64,000 bases of DNA from Rhododendron vialii (GCF_030253575.1 NC_080566.1:14354501-14418500), one strand, 5' to 3'; shown: positions 44,122-57,224, counted from the first letter of the stretch. Numbers and translations: made by a program. Notes: generated by a model from the sequence alone, not told the origin.

Positions 44122-45333
44122 TGTTAACCCCATGGTTTTAGATTTTGATGCATGATAACAAACATAACCTAATTGGAATTGCTTTAGTCAATTTGGCCTC
44201 ATTGGTGAAATATATTCTTATTGGGTTAATTGTGTTATTCCTTGATTTTTAAGGGACTTATGTAACAATTCCTTCTTGTATAAAAGATTAGAAGATGTGG
44301 TAGGTGCAGGGAATTATTTTCTTTCCTAGGGTTCTACGTTTCTGTAAAAGAAAAAGGCGATGCCGCGATAGAAGGAAAGGAAAGTATAGAACAACATTGA
44401 AGAGGATTGGCATGGGTCGATTGAAGATACAAAAGGAAAGGCCTTCACAAATCCTATCTCCAATAGTCAAGGAAATTGAAGAAGGAATGAGATTAAGGAA
44501 AATCTCTCCTTATTTTCTAATGGTTGGAAGGAAGAAATCTTGTTGTTGGAAGATTAGAGATGAAAAGATTATGGGGCTGATTTTGTGCAATGGCTAAGAG
44601 GAAAAGATTTCAATGTTCAATTGGGGATTCCACGTTAAAAAGGAGAACAAGAACAAGTGTAGAAACATACAACTCTCGAAGAACATCACAATAGGCTATC
44701 TCTTGAAAATCTGTCAATCATATTGAGAGCTTCATCTTGCTTATTCTACACTAGGTTGAGTGTTATCTTTGAACCTTATTGTAAAAGGGATTTCACACCC
44801 TTGTCTGAGATTGAAACCGTTTTTGTGACTGATTTTTGGGTAGAAAAATCATTTGGGTTTAGGTGTGGCTAGCACCGGAGTCATAGCTAGTTGGGAGTGG
44901 ATTCGGAGTAATTGGTCGTTGTAAGATTCTCTAGCACCCGCGTAGCTAGAGGTTTGTAACAACTATTGGAGATAGTGCAGCAATTCCCGAGTAGGACACT
45001 TGGGGAGTGGAGTAGGCCATGACGTTGCGGACCGAACCACTATAAAATCTTCGTGTTTGATTTCTCTTTCCCTTACTCTTTTACTTTCAATTTTTGCATA
45101 TCTATATTGCATAAGAAAATTGATATATTTTTGAAATTACACTTGGAGTAGAATAGCTTGCATAATTGGTTGAATAGTCGATATTAAAGCCCTAAAATCT
45201 TCTCATTAGTGTTTTTTGTTACTAATGTGTTGTTGATTGTTCTGAGTTAGCTCCATCCTACTACTGTGCTAATTTATTTTTGTCGTGCACTTAGTTTTTA
45301 AATTGTAGAAAGTCAGTGTGAGACCCAATTCAC

Positions 45334-45366
<33 letters not shown>

Positions 45367-45384
45367 GTTGCTTTTGGACCAACA
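44122..45384 (+). repeat. 5' LTR of the Sirevirus-like element
   Basis: 1263 bp, ending GGACCAACA before the primer-binding site. It contains a 30-C homopolymer at 45335-45364 that is only a short C-rich stretch in the 3' LTR, and CACCGGAGT at 44873-44881, one base from the CACCGGACT palindrome reported in Sirevirus LTRs. Confidence 0.9.
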
Positions 45385-45442
45385 ATTGGTATTAGAGCGG
45401 TGCTCTGGTTGATTTTGGACCAACAATTGGTATTAGAGCGGT
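45385..45442 (+). promoter_or_regulatory. Duplicated primer-binding site
   Basis: ATTGGTATTAGAGCGGTGCT occurs at 45385 and again at 45426, with the preceding GGACCAACA also repeated, a 41-bp tandem duplication at the LTR/internal border. Confidence 0.85.
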
Positions 45443-45483
45443 GCTCTAACTATTTTTGACTTAATCATCTGAGGGTAAGATCT

Positions 45484-48400
45484 ATGGCAACCCTCTATGG
45501 CACCTTCTTTCCCGAGGGCCAATCGAGCAATAGACCTCCTTTATTTAGTAGGTCTAACTACAATTATTGGAAGGCTAGAATGCATATTCATATTCAAACT
45601 AACTACAAGTTGTGGAAAGTAATTATTGATGGGCCGCACCGTCCTACCAAAACCGTAGATGGAGTTCTAGTTCCTAAAGAGGAAAAGGAATGGAATGCTA
45701 ATGATATTACTAGAATTGAACTAAATGCTAAGGCTATGAATCTTCTATATTGTGCATTAGAACCCACTGAGTTTAATAGAGTCTCTGCATGTGAATCTGC
45801 TAAGAAAATTTGGGATAAGCTAGAAGTCACACATGAAGGTACTAGTCAGGTTAAGGAATCAAAAATTGACATGCTTGTGCATAAGTATGAATTGTTCAAA
45901 ATGAAGCCTGATTAATCCATCTCTAGCATGTTTACACGCTTTACTGATATTATTAATGACTTGAAGTCTCTTGGAAAGTTTGACTCTAATGTTGAGCTTA
46001 TGAGAAAGATTCTCAGGTCATTACCAAAGCAATGGGAGCCCAAAGTGATGGCAATCATCGAGGCCAAACGAGACATTACAAATTACAGCCTTGATGAGTT
46101 GTTGGGTTCTTTTATGGCTCACAAAATCACAATGAATGTGGAAGAAGATCAAGGCCAGAAGAAGGTCATAGCACTCAAATGCTCTACCTCAAGTTCAAAG
46201 AATGATGATGGAGATGATTCGGATTCAAGATGTAGTGATGAAGAAATAGCCTTGATTACATCAAAAAGTTCATGAGAAAGAGAAAAGAAAATGGCAAGAA
46301 GTTTTTAAGAAGGATGGAACCAAAAGTGAGAACAAGAGAGACTCGATTATATGCTATGAGTGTAAGAAACCAGGACATGTCAAGTCTGAATGCCCTCAAG
46401 CCAAAGATTTTAGCAAGAAGGCAAAAAGAAGAGCACTTGCTGCGTGGGGCAATAGCAGCGATGAAAGTGGTTCAGATGACGACAACGAACAAGCCAACCT
46501 ATGCTTAATGGCTCATGAAAACAGCGAGGTAAACTCTCTTGAGAAATCTGATGATTTTACTTATGATGAATTGTTAAATGCGTTTGAAGAATTGCATGCT
46601 GAATTTAAGAAGTTGGCCTCTAAAATCAGTTTACTTAAAATTTATAGCTTTTCACTTCTCACTGAAATTGATTTTTTTAAAAGGAGAGAATAAAGCTTTA
46701 AAAGAGAAAGTAAAACAAAATTTCTGATTTGGATCTTGAAAATGAAAATTTGAAAAAAGAAGTTGAAAACTTGAAAACTACTTTGTCTAAGTTTGTTAAA
46801 GGGAGAGATGCTTTGGATGTTATTCTAGGAAATCAAAGATGCATTTTCGATAAAGTTGGATTAGGTTTTGATAGCACCAAAAAGCAAAAGACTTATCAAA
46901 ATTTCTTTGTGAAAGCAACTTCTTCAACTTGTCCTTTTACTACTTGCAACTATTGTGGTAAGAAAGGTCATATTTTACATTCATGTCCGATGAAAAGAAA
47001 TACCTATGTTGGAACAAAAAAGGTATGGGTTCAAAAAATTACTGTCACTAAACTTCAAGGACCCAAACAAGTATGGGTACCAAAGACCAATGTATAAATC
47101 ACTTTGCAGGTATGCTTGAGCACAAAGGCAAAGAATGAAATGTGGTTCTTGGATAGTGGATGCTCAAGGTACATGACCGGCAATGCAAAGCTATTTAGTT
47201 CTTTATCATCTAAAGAAAGTGGTTCATAACATTTGGTGACAACAACAAAGGTAAAATCATAGGTATTGAAAATATCGATAAGGATCCCTTTCCCTCTATT
47301 GAAAATGTGCTTCTTGTTGATGGCTTGAGACATAATCTTTTAAGTATCAAACAATTATGTGATAGGGGTGATAGAGTTATTTTTTAAATCACAATGCATC
47401 ATAGAAAATATTGCAGAAAAGAAAACAATTTTTTTTGGTGCTAGACATGACAATGTTTACATTATTTATGCTCATTCTCTATCTTCCAATGATGATAAAT
47501 GTTTGACTACTTTGGATGAGAATAGTTGGTTATGGCATAAGAGACTTGCACATGCTAACATGCATTTGATTTCAAAACTTTCTAATAACGAATTTGTTGA
47601 CGGTCTTCCTAAGATGAAGTTTGAAAAAGATAAGACTTTGCGATGCATGTCAAATGGAAAAACAAACTAGAACTTCTTTTTCAGTTAAGAATATTATTTC
47701 TACAACTAGACTATTACAACTTTTGCATATGGACTTGTTTGGATCTACTAGAATTGTTAACCTTGGTGGTAAACATTATGCTCTTGTTATTGTTGATAAT
47801 TACTCTAGATTTTCTTAGGTTATGTTTCTTGCACATAAAGATGAAGCTTTTCCTGCTTTTACTAAGTTGTGTAGAAAAGTTTAAAACGGAAAAGGTTTTC
47901 TCATATCTAGCATTAGAAGTGATCATGGTAGAGAACTTGAAAATAGCAAGTATAAATTGTTTTGTGATGAATTTGATATTGATCATAACTTTTCTGCTCC
48001 TAGAACTCCTCAACAGAATGGTGTAGTTGAAAGAAAAAATAGGACCTTGAAAGATAAGACAAGAACAATGTTATGTGATAGAAATCTACCTAGATATTTT
48101 TGGGCAAAGGCCGTTAATACTACATGCTATGTTATGAATCGTGTTATGATTAGGCCTATTCTGAATAAGACTCCATATGAACTTTGGAAAGGTAGAAAGC
48201 CTAATATTAGTCACTTTCGTGCATTTGGCTACAAATGTTTTGTTCATAATAATGACATGGATGATTTGGGTAAGTTTGATGCTAGATCCGATGAAGGCAT
48301 ATTTGTTGGTTATTCCACATCTAGCAAGGCATATAGAGTTTTCAATAAAAGAATATTAGTTGTCGAAGAATCTGTCCATGTTGCATTTGATGAGACTGGC

Positions 48401-50282
48401 CATATTTCTTCGAAGAATTTTGCTCGTATTGACAGCATAGATGATGAGATGCCACGAGAAATTTCAGTAAAAAATGAAATCCATGTGGAAACTGCACCAA
48501 ACTCAATTTCAGCAAGTGTTGACAATGCTAATGGAGTCAGCTCAATTGCAATAGAACAGGAAAATGGAGTCAACTCAACTGCTGCTGAGCAAGTGAATGA
48601 ATTGATTTCCATTACACCATAACATAGAGATGTTGATACTGTTCCAAGAGAATGGAGATATGCTCGCGATCAATTCAAACAACAAATTATAGGTGATCCA
48701 TCTCAAAGTATGATGACTCGATCTTCTCTCCGGAATATATGCAATAATCTTGCTTTCTTATCTCAAATGGAGCCTAAATCTTTTATTGAAGTTGAAAAAG
48801 ATGAGAGTTGGATTCTTGCTATGCAAGAAGAACTCAAACAATTTGAAAGGAACCAGGTATGGACTTTGGTCCCTAAACCTAAAAATATCTTTGTCATTGA
48901 TATTAAATGGGTGTTTAGGAATAAAATGGATGAATCCGGTGTAGTTGTTAGAAATAAGGCCTGACTCGTAGCCCAAGGTTACAATCAAGAGGAAGGCATA
49001 GATTTTGATGAAACTTTCGTGCCTGTTGCTAGACTAGAAGCTATTAGAATGTTACTTGCATTCGCATGTTTCAAAAATTTCAAACTTTTTCAAATGGATG
49101 TAAAGAGTGCATTTCTAAATGGTTGTATCTCCGAAGAGTTTTTGTCAAATAACCCCCTAATTTTCAAAATCATGAGTTTCCAGATCATGTTTTTAAACTC
49201 TCCAAAGCTCTTTATGGTTTAAAGCAAGCACCTAGGGCATGGTATGATCGTTTAAGCAAATTTTTGATTGAAAATGGTTTTTCAAAAGGAAAATTGACAC
49301 TACTCTTTTCATAAAAACCAAAGATCATGATATACTTGTTCAAATATACGTTGATGATACTATTTTTGGTGGTACTAATGAAAGTTTGTGCGAGGATTTT
49401 GCAAAGTGTATGCAAGGCAAATTCAAAATGAGCATGATGGGTGAATTCACCTACTTCTTTGGACTCCAAATAAAGCAATTAGCTAATGGTATTTTTATCA
49501 ATCAATCCAAATATATCAAAGACCTATTGAAGAGGTTTGACATGGAAAAAGTGAAGCCAATGGGTACTTCTACTAAACTCGATAAAGATGAAATGGGTAA
49601 GCCTTTTGATGAAAAGAAATACAGAGGTAAGATTGGATCTCTTCTTTACTTAACATCTAGTCTACTGGAGGACATTATGTTTAGTGTGTGTCTATGTGCT
49701 CGATTTCAATCCTCTCCTAAAGAATCACACTACCTTGATGTTAAAAGAATTTTCAAATACTTGATTGGTACTCCAAATTTAGGGTTGTGGTATCCTAAAG
49801 GCACTTCTATTGATTTACTTGGATATTCGGATGCGATTTTTGCTGGTTGTACAATTGATAGAAAAAGCACTCGTGATACATGTCTATTTCTTGGACATTT
49901 TCTTGTTTCTTGGTTTAGTAAAAAATAACATTCTGTTGCTTTATCTACTACTAAAGCTGAATATGTCGCTGTTGGAAGTTGTTGTGCATAAGTTTTATGG
50001 ATGAAACAACAGTTAGAGAATTTTGGTTTATTCTTTGATCATATTCCTATTAAATGCGATAATACTAGCGCTATAAATTTGACTAAGAATCCAATTCAGC
50101 ACTCTAGAACCAAACATATTGATATTAGACATCACTTTACTAGAGATCATGTTCAAAGAGAAGATATTGTTATTGATTTTGGGTGAACGGATAATCAACA
50201 TGCTGATATTTTCACGAAGCCTCTTAGCGAGGATAGATTTTGCAGCATAAGAAGAGAACTTGGTATGTCCAATCTTTGTTGA
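45484..50282 (+). pseudogene. Sirevirus-like gag-pol, broken by stops and frameshifts
   Basis: Gag starts MATLYGTFFPEG, with LFSRSNYNYWKARM and a UBN2-type body, then a zinc knuckle CYECKKPGHVKSEC (46352), a coiled segment, and a second knuckle CNYCGKKGHILHSC. Protease WFLDSGCSRYMTGN; integrase [76 protein letters not shown] and catalytic IYVDDTIFGG; RNase H with TTKAEYVAVGS and ADIFTKPL. Stops include TAA 45913, TAG 47816 (expected Trp), TAA 47882, TGA 48962, TAA 49926 and TAA 49988 (expected Gln or Arg). Frameshifts lie near 46262, 46685, 47229, 47385 and 49140-49290. Domain order defines Ty1/copia. No envelope-like ORF is evident after pol. Confidence 0.9.
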
Positions 50283-50589
50283 TATTCTTGATCTCATTTT
50301 TTATGGCCCTTGATCTCATTTTTTTGTTACTCTCTCTCTCCGTGGTACATATGACCTGCACTCGATATGGCTTTTTAAGAGTACTAATGTCTTTCTTAGT
50401 TTGGCTTAAGTTGTGGAGAAAACAAGTGCTTCAAGATTCTAGAGCTTGACTGATCATGTTTTTGGAATGAGATGCGTATAATCTTCATTGGGATAACAAT
50501 TTTTGAGGCATTGATTAATAGAATTTCACACTTCTCTATCTAGTTGTTTTCTTGAAAAATAGGTTTATTCCACGATCTTTTTGTTGACG

Positions 50590-50813
50590 CTAAAGGGGGA
50601 GAAGTATTGGGAAAGATAAAAAGAAGCTAGAGAAAATAAGAAAGCTCAAGCAAAGGCAGTATAAATTTATGGGGAGCAAATTGAAAGCGATTGAATTCAA
50701 GCAAATAATGCATCAATTAAAGGGGAGTCATCTTCTCTCTTTTTATTCTTGCTCTCAGTTCCTTCTATTGAATATTATGGTTGCAATGTTTTCATCATCA
50801 AAAAGGGGGAGAC
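50590..50813 (+). promoter_or_regulatory. Multiple polypurine tracts before the 3' LTR
   Basis: Three AAAGGGG(G)AG-type tracts lie at about 50591, 50718 and 50800-50813. The last abuts the 3' LTR and would prime plus-strand synthesis. Extra upstream tracts are a known Sirevirus feature. Confidence 0.7.
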
Positions 50814-52063
50814 TGTTAGCCCCATGGTTTTAGATTTTGATGATAACAAACAGAACCTAAATGGAATTGCATTAGTCAATTTGGCCTCATTGGTGAAATA
50901 TATTCTTATTGGGCTAATTATGTTATTCCTTGATTTTTAAGGGACTTATGTAACAATTCCTTATTATCTAAAAGATTAGAAGATGTGGTAGGTGCACGGA
51001 ATTATTTTTCTTTCCTAGGGTTCTACGTTTCTGTGAAAGAAAGAAGCGATGCCGCGATAGAAGGAAAGAAAGTATAGAACAACATTGAAGAGGATTTGCA
51101 TGGGTCGATTGAAGATACAAAAGGAAAGACCTTCACAATTCCTATCTCCAATAGTCAAGGAAATTGAAGAAGGAATGAGATTAAGGAAAATCTCTCCTTA
51201 TTTTCTAATGGCTGGAAGGGCTCGTAAAGGAAAGAAGAAATCTTGTTGCTGGAAGATTGGAGATGGAAAGATTATGGGGTTGATTTTGTGCAACAGCTAA
51301 GAGGAAAAGATTTCAATGTTTAATTGGGGATTCCACATTAAAAAGGAGAACAAAAACAAGTGCAGAAACATACAACTCTCGAAGAACATTACAGTTAGCT
51401 ATCTCTTGAAAATCTTTCAATAATATTGAGAGCTTCATCTTGCTTATTTTACACTAGGTTGAGTGTTATCTTTGAACCTTATTGTAAAAGGGATTTCACA
51501 CCCTTGTCTGAGATTGAAACCGTTTTTGTGAGTGATTTTTGGGTAGAAAAATCATTTGGGTTTAGGTGTGACTAACACTAGAGTCTTAGCTAGTTGGGAG
51601 TGGATTCGGAGTAATCGCTCATTGTAAGGTTCTTTAGCACCCGCGAAGCTAGAGGTTTGTAACAACTATTGGAGATAGTGCAGCAATTTCCGAGTAGGAC
51701 ACTTGGGGAATGGAGTAGGCCGTGAAGTTGCAGACCAAACCACTATAAATCTTCGTGTTTGATTTCTATTTCCCTTGCTCTTTTACTTTCAGTTTTTGCA
51801 TATCTATATTGCATCAGAAAATTGATATAATTTTGAAATCACACTTGGAGTAGAATAGCTTGCATAATTGGTTGAATAGTCGAAATTAAAGCCCTAAAAT
51901 CTGCTCATTTGTTTTCTGTTACTACTGTGTTGTTGATTGTTCTGAGTTAGCTCCATTCCGTTGCTGTGCTGATTTATTTTTGTCATACACTTAGTTTTTA
52001 AATTGTAGAAAGTTAGTGTGACACTCAATTAACCCCGCCTCTTGGGTTGCTTTTTGACTTACA
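50814..52063 (+). repeat. 3' LTR of the Sirevirus-like element
   Basis: 1250 bp, TGTTAGCCCCATGG to TTTTTGACTTACA, collinear with the 5' LTR apart from small indels and the C-run. Confidence 0.92.
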
Positions 52064-52068
52064 CCCTC

Positions 52069-53280
52069 CCCTCCCGTCACCCATTGAGGCATAAAACCCT
52101 AGGGGGAGGGGAAGGAGAGAGATAGGGGGCGGCTTTTTTAGGGTTAGAGAGAGAGAGATTTCCTTAGAAAATGGACTTACTTGTACAGAATTCGTAATGT
52201 CATCCATGATAAAGATCTTTTCAAATTAGGAAGTCTAAAATAAAAAGCCATGAAATCAAGGTTACAACACATAAATCCGATAGTATTAGATTCCATCAAG
52301 TTGCAATGTACCCTTAAAAATCTATGACATCCATTGAGAGAAATACTCATAACGTCTTTGAAAGACACACCAAAGAGTGATACATGTGAATCTTCTTCTC
52401 CGTTGCTCACATGTGTTGCCTTCCATTGACTAACAGTTGAAAAATGCCTAATGCAAGGAAAATGACAAATAAAAAAAACATCACAAACCAGATTGGAAGA
52501 AAAAGAAAAGAAAAATTGGACGAAAGCCTCTTTAAACTAATTGGATATAAGTAGTAAAAGAGTTACGACCGGAAATAGAAAATGATACCTAAAAATCTCA
52601 TTCCAACACTTTAATATTTCAATTGGACGAAAGCCTTTTGGGGTAATGATAATGTGGGTCATAAAAAATGTATCTTCTTTCCTTGGCCCATTTTTTTAAG
52701 GTCAGAGTTACTATGAGAGCATGTAGTAATATACAGGGAAAATTAAAATTCTCACCTTCATTTGGCCACACTATCATTTGGGGTAATGATAAAAAAATAA
52801 AAAAAAAAGACTTTGTGCCCAACTTTGGTGACCCCGTATTTTGTTTTCAAAAAGAGCAAATTAGAAAAAGGAAAACCACCATGTTAAAAAAAGTCTTTTT
52901 TTCTTCCCTTTCAAATTTTAAAAAAACAACACTTTTCTAACATGGAATTTCTCAAACAAATTTGGCGTGGTTTACCAAGTTCGCAAGTCGATGTGATTTC
53001 TAGTAAGAAAATGAAAAACTAATGTAACGTATCACCAACCAAATTATGAAATAAGGCCTGAGAATTAATGTACCTTAGTAACAAACAAATACACTTCCCA
53101 AACAAATAAAGCCAAAATTATAGAGCTGAAAGAAATGCAATACCCACCCTTGCAGCCTTGGTGTCCAATATCTTGAATTTGATGTCTATGTTTTGAATAT
53201 TAACATAATAGATTACATATTTGATTAACTGGTTGATTGCACAATTAATTATACATTATTAAATACTAATTGAGATTTTA
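52069..53280 (-). other. Leader-like sequence plus exon-like pieces of an unidentified gene
   Basis: 52069-52160 is rich in CT on the minus strand. The frame QWKATHVSNGEEDSHVSLFG (about 52300-52435) follows a TGTTAG acceptor and can splice at AG/GTACAT. A downstream piece ends with a GTAAGT donor at about 52177. DIKFKILDTKAA at about 53125-53165 also has AG/GGTGGG borders. These suggest a minus-strand gene whose intron took the Sirevirus, but phases were not fully consistent and no family is recognised. Confidence 0.25.
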
Positions 53281-53284
53281 GTTA

Positions 53285-53640
53285 AAAAGTTACGAAACAG
53301 ACCAAAATGTTATAATTCGTAATGTAAAAATTACAAACTATATTGTTGAAAATGTTACAAACTGTATTGTTGAAAATGTTACAATTTTTTTTATGAAGTT
53401 TCGAAACACACCAAAATGTTATGAATCTATTGCTAAAAAGTTACGACTGATTAGCGTAAAAGTTACGATATACACTAAAAAGTTGTGATTTTTAGAAAAA
53501 ATGTTATGAATTTTTTCATAACATTAAATGTTACGATATGCACTAAAAATGTTATCGTAAAAGTTACGATATTGATTAAAAGTTATAAATTTTTAGTATA
53601 AAAGTTATGATATGAAATAAAATATTATGAACGACCAGTT
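53285..53640. repeat. Degenerate array of AAAAGTTACGAT / AAAATGTTACGA words
   Basis: About fifteen variants of this 12-base word occur at irregular spacing (roughly 20-35 bp) in both T/A phases. Non-coding. Confidence 0.65.
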
Positions 53641-54145
53641 CTGCATGTAATTTTTTATGAGATGGCACAGTATGCACCACACAATGGTGCATATGGTACA
53701 TACCTTAAAGTGGTGTGTATTGAAGATTTTCTCATATTTTTCCGATCGTTATATTGAATTTTCTTAGGAAACAATCCCTTTAACTTCCTATAAAAAAGAA
53801 AGGGAAAAATCCATACACGAAAAGAGGAGGAAGGTAAAAAAAGAAGAAGAAGAAGAAGAAGCTTCTTTCTGCCATGGTATCCCAATTTAGGATGACGCCA
53901 TTTGGGATAATTTAACGCCAATGTCCCGAATTGATTATTTTTTAAGATATATAAAGTAAACTTAGGGAAGTGATTTTGACACTTCATTTTTAGCTAGCGG
54001 CACTATACTTTGTGTTTTGTAAGCTCACATGATTGATCAAGACACAAAGTGGAGTGTCAATTACTAAAATTGGAGTGCAAAAATCAATTTACTAAACTTA
54101 TTATCTAAAATATAAGTTGATTGAAAATCGAATTCCCATATGATT

Positions 54146-54720
54146 TTTTTTTTTTGGTCAACGGAAGAAGCATACTCATTTATCAAAGTCATACGGCATC
54201 TACAGATTATTATCGGAATACAGATCAAACACAGTAACAGATTCCCACCCGAATACAGAGATACAGAGCCGCAGCCAAACCCTAAAGCTAACGACATACA
54301 GGAAAAGCAAAGAGACGAAATTGATATCTAACGCCTAAGCAAGAGCCATCGCTCATTCTACACCGTTATCAATAAGGATCGGCATAAGAGGAGCTATAGT
54401 ACCCAGACACCAGATGCCTTGGGATGGCAAAGCTCCATATCAAAGACAACATCAAAAATTGATGGAAATCAACAACCCACCGGATTAAATTCAGAAAGAA
54501 ATCGAACTAAATTCGGACTGAAATTGGATTGGATCCAGACAAAAACAAAACAAAATAAAACATATACTCCCCTCCGTCATTGAGCAGCCTTTCTCTTATC
54601 TAACCCCCTACCGATCAAAGCTTTAAAGGCAATGACGCAAGAAGCCACCGGTGGCAAGAGGAGCGGTGATGAATGGCAAACGGTTTAGTTAGAGAAGGGG
54701 AAGGGGAAACTAGATCTGAA
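54146..54720 (-). mobile_element. Probable LINE-like 3' fragment or non-autonomous retroposon
   Basis: Minus-strand sequence ends in CCGTTGACC and poly(A) (T-run at about 54146-54157), with GC higher than its surroundings, as in the 29791 and 43561 insertions. A clear target duplication was not found and no ORF with RT motifs is present. Confidence 0.4.
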
Positions 54721-54761
54721 GACATAGATTGATTCCTCCTCTCCCATCGTCAAAAGTTGGG

Positions 54762-54965
54762 TATAACAAGGGAAGAGGAGTTTTTCAAAGATCCCTAAAG
54801 AATATTCCTTTTCTTCCAATCTCAACCCTCCAATTCTACACATTCATTGGTCCAAAAAATCTATATAACAAGGGAAGGGGGGGTTTTCAAGGATCTCTAA
54901 ATAATATTCTTTTTCTTCCAATCTCAACCCTCCAATTTTACACATTCAATGGTCCAAAAAATATC
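54762..54965. repeat. Two-copy tandem duplication, 102-bp unit
   Basis: TATAACAAGGGAAG(A/G)GG starts both units, and CAACCCTCCAATT(C/T)TACACA with TGGTCCAAAAAAT closes both. Confidence 0.9.
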
Positions 54966-55019
54966 CTTCTCACAAACTAACTTTTGAATGGCAAATTGGT
55001 AAATAAGTGGGATTTTTAT

Positions 55020-55141
55020 GACAAATATCGAGACTGTGAATCTCTCACGGTTGAATCTCTCTCTCACTTCTGAATTCTTCTTCTTTTTTATCAGACTCTC
55101 ACTCCTGAATTTAAAAGCCCCAAATTCTGGATTCAAAATTC

Positions 55142-55178
<37 letters not shown>

Positions 55179-56230
55179 CTGGTAGTAGAAGATTCACAAC
55201 AAACGCCTTCCATCTCAAGACCTCTATCTCCGGCTCTGTCTCTTCTCTTTTAACCAACACACCCACAGTACACGACTGCCTTTCTCACCGCTAAAGTGAC
55301 AGGTACTCTCTCTCTCTCACACTCACACACACAGTCTCCCTCTCTCTCTCTCACTGATCTCTCTTTTGATCTTTGTTCTTGATGTATGATTTCTGAGCCA
55401 AACATCTTTGTTATTGCTGTGCGATTTTCTATAAGAACTTTTGTTCGATTTCAGTTTTCTATATGTTTTTTTTGTGTGATTTGATTTGATTTTGAATGCT
55501 TGATTCAGTCCTGTTTTTTTTTTTGTTTTTTTTATTTTTATCTCCATTGATTATAGGGTGGGGATTTGCTAGGAAACGGAAAAAAATAGAGCGTGAATGT
55601 AATTAATGTAGTGATTTCAGGTATGATTAAGTGGCAGCATTGATGCCCAGGTCAACGTACTCCATGACCCGCCAACCCTAAAGTAGCTCGCCCCAAGTCA
55701 ATGTACTCCATGTAATAGAGCTATTTCTGTAACGTAGGATTGCTTTATGAAATATGATACAGGGTTTTATTGTCTTGATTTTTCATCCAAAAAAATTCAA
55801 GTAACAATAGTTGATTGGTTGTGTTGGAGGCAGGAAGAGGAGTTGAGGTGGTGACTATTCTGTTGGGGAAAAAATGATTATCTATGACTATTCCCCGGAC
55901 TCTATTACTCAATCAAACTTTGGAGGACTCTATATTTGTGTTGCCCTCCAAGTGTTTGTTTACATTACTCAATCAAACTTTGTTTCTTTACTTTTTTTCA
56001 AGAAAACTTGGAAAATGTGGCAAATGGAGTGGCATGGTAGTTTTTCCCTTATGCCCTGTAATTGTTTCCCTTATGCCTTGTAATTGTGATGGCATGGAGT
56101 GATAAAAACTTTTTTTTTTGGTTTTCTAAACAAGGCTTGTGGCTCCGTCTAGGGTTTCCACAGAATCGCCCTCTGTTACTACTGCCATGGTTTCAACCTC
56201 AATGCTAAGTAAGTGTGTTCGTCTTCTATC
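55020..56230 (+). other. Possible 5' region of a transcribed locus, product unknown
   Basis: CT arrays (55147-55172, 55305-55320) and a pyrimidine-rich exon-like stretch ending GACAG|GTACTC look like an untranslated first exon. A piece near 56168-56210 reads ALCYYCHGFNLNAK before GTAAGT. No complete coding model could be assembled. Confidence 0.25.
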
Positions 56231-56902
56231 TACGTTCCACAATTATATCCCCCTATTTTGAATGATTGTTCGTACATACTTGAATGCTATAAGGTTTGCA
56301 TAATTGACTGATTAGTATGGCTCAGTTAGTTTATTGGGTTTGTTTGATTATGTATTGGTGTTGGTATGTTAATTGACGTCACTTTTGTCCAGAGCTATCA
56401 TGTGTGAGTGGTTAGCCAAATCCACCTTGCTATCCAAATTAGGGGTCCCTCCTGATCAGATCGTGATTGGCACAATAGCATGACAAATTATTCAGGGTCA
56501 AGGTTGAATTTCCCTATTCATGTGCTTTCTTTTGCCATGGCTCACATCTAGGGATGGAACCAGGATTTCGTAAACGCAGGGGCAGAACTTGGTTTCGTCT
56601 TTGCTCACATCCCTTCATTACTCTTATAGAGTCGCTTTAGCCAAATAAAGCACCAAATGTAAGTAGAGTAGATGATTAGAAAAAAAAAGTTAATATGAAA
56701 ACGAATATAAGAAATGCTATTTTGACAACATTTAGATATCAGAAATTGGGCATTTGGAGCTATTAGACAGCGCACACCAATTCTATGTCATCCTAAATGG
56801 AATGTATGATGTTGCACCTAATAGTTGTATATTTGTTTGCATCTAATCCTGTCTTTGCTTGTAGATTGGGCGGACTCACTTCAAGCTTAGTGAAAAAAGA
56901 AG

Positions 56903-57179
56903 ATTGCTTGCATGAAGGTCTAAAGACCATAGAATCAGAGGTTTGGATTTTACGATTAGAGGCTAGAATATGATATTGGGGCTTATAAACCTTAGATGAT
57001 TACTCTAGATTTTGCTCTCTCTCTCTCTGTCTCTCTCTCTCTTTTTCTCTCTCTCTCTCTCTCATATTGCTTGCATAAAGGTCTAAAGACCATAGAATCA
57101 GAGGTTTGGATTTTGCAATTAAAGGCTAGAATATGATATTGGGGCTTATAAACCTTAGATGATTACTCTGGATTTTGCT

Positions 57180-57224
<45 letters not shown>

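Larger units (their letters stand above)
44122..52063 (+). mobile_element. Ty1/copia retrotransposon, Sirevirus-like, 7.9 kb, TSD CCCTC
   Basis: LTRs at 44122-45384 and 50814-52063 both start TGTTA(A/G)CCCCATGG. CCCTC lies at 44117-44121 and 52064-52068. The internal region has a tRNA-Met-like primer-binding site (ATTGGTATTAGAGCGG), gag, protease, integrase, RT and RNase H in copia order. A spacer before the 3' LTR contains several polypurine tracts, a trait described for Sireviruses. The LTRs differ at about 5% over their first 240 bp by eye. Frameshifts and stops show the copy is inactive. Confidence 0.93.
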
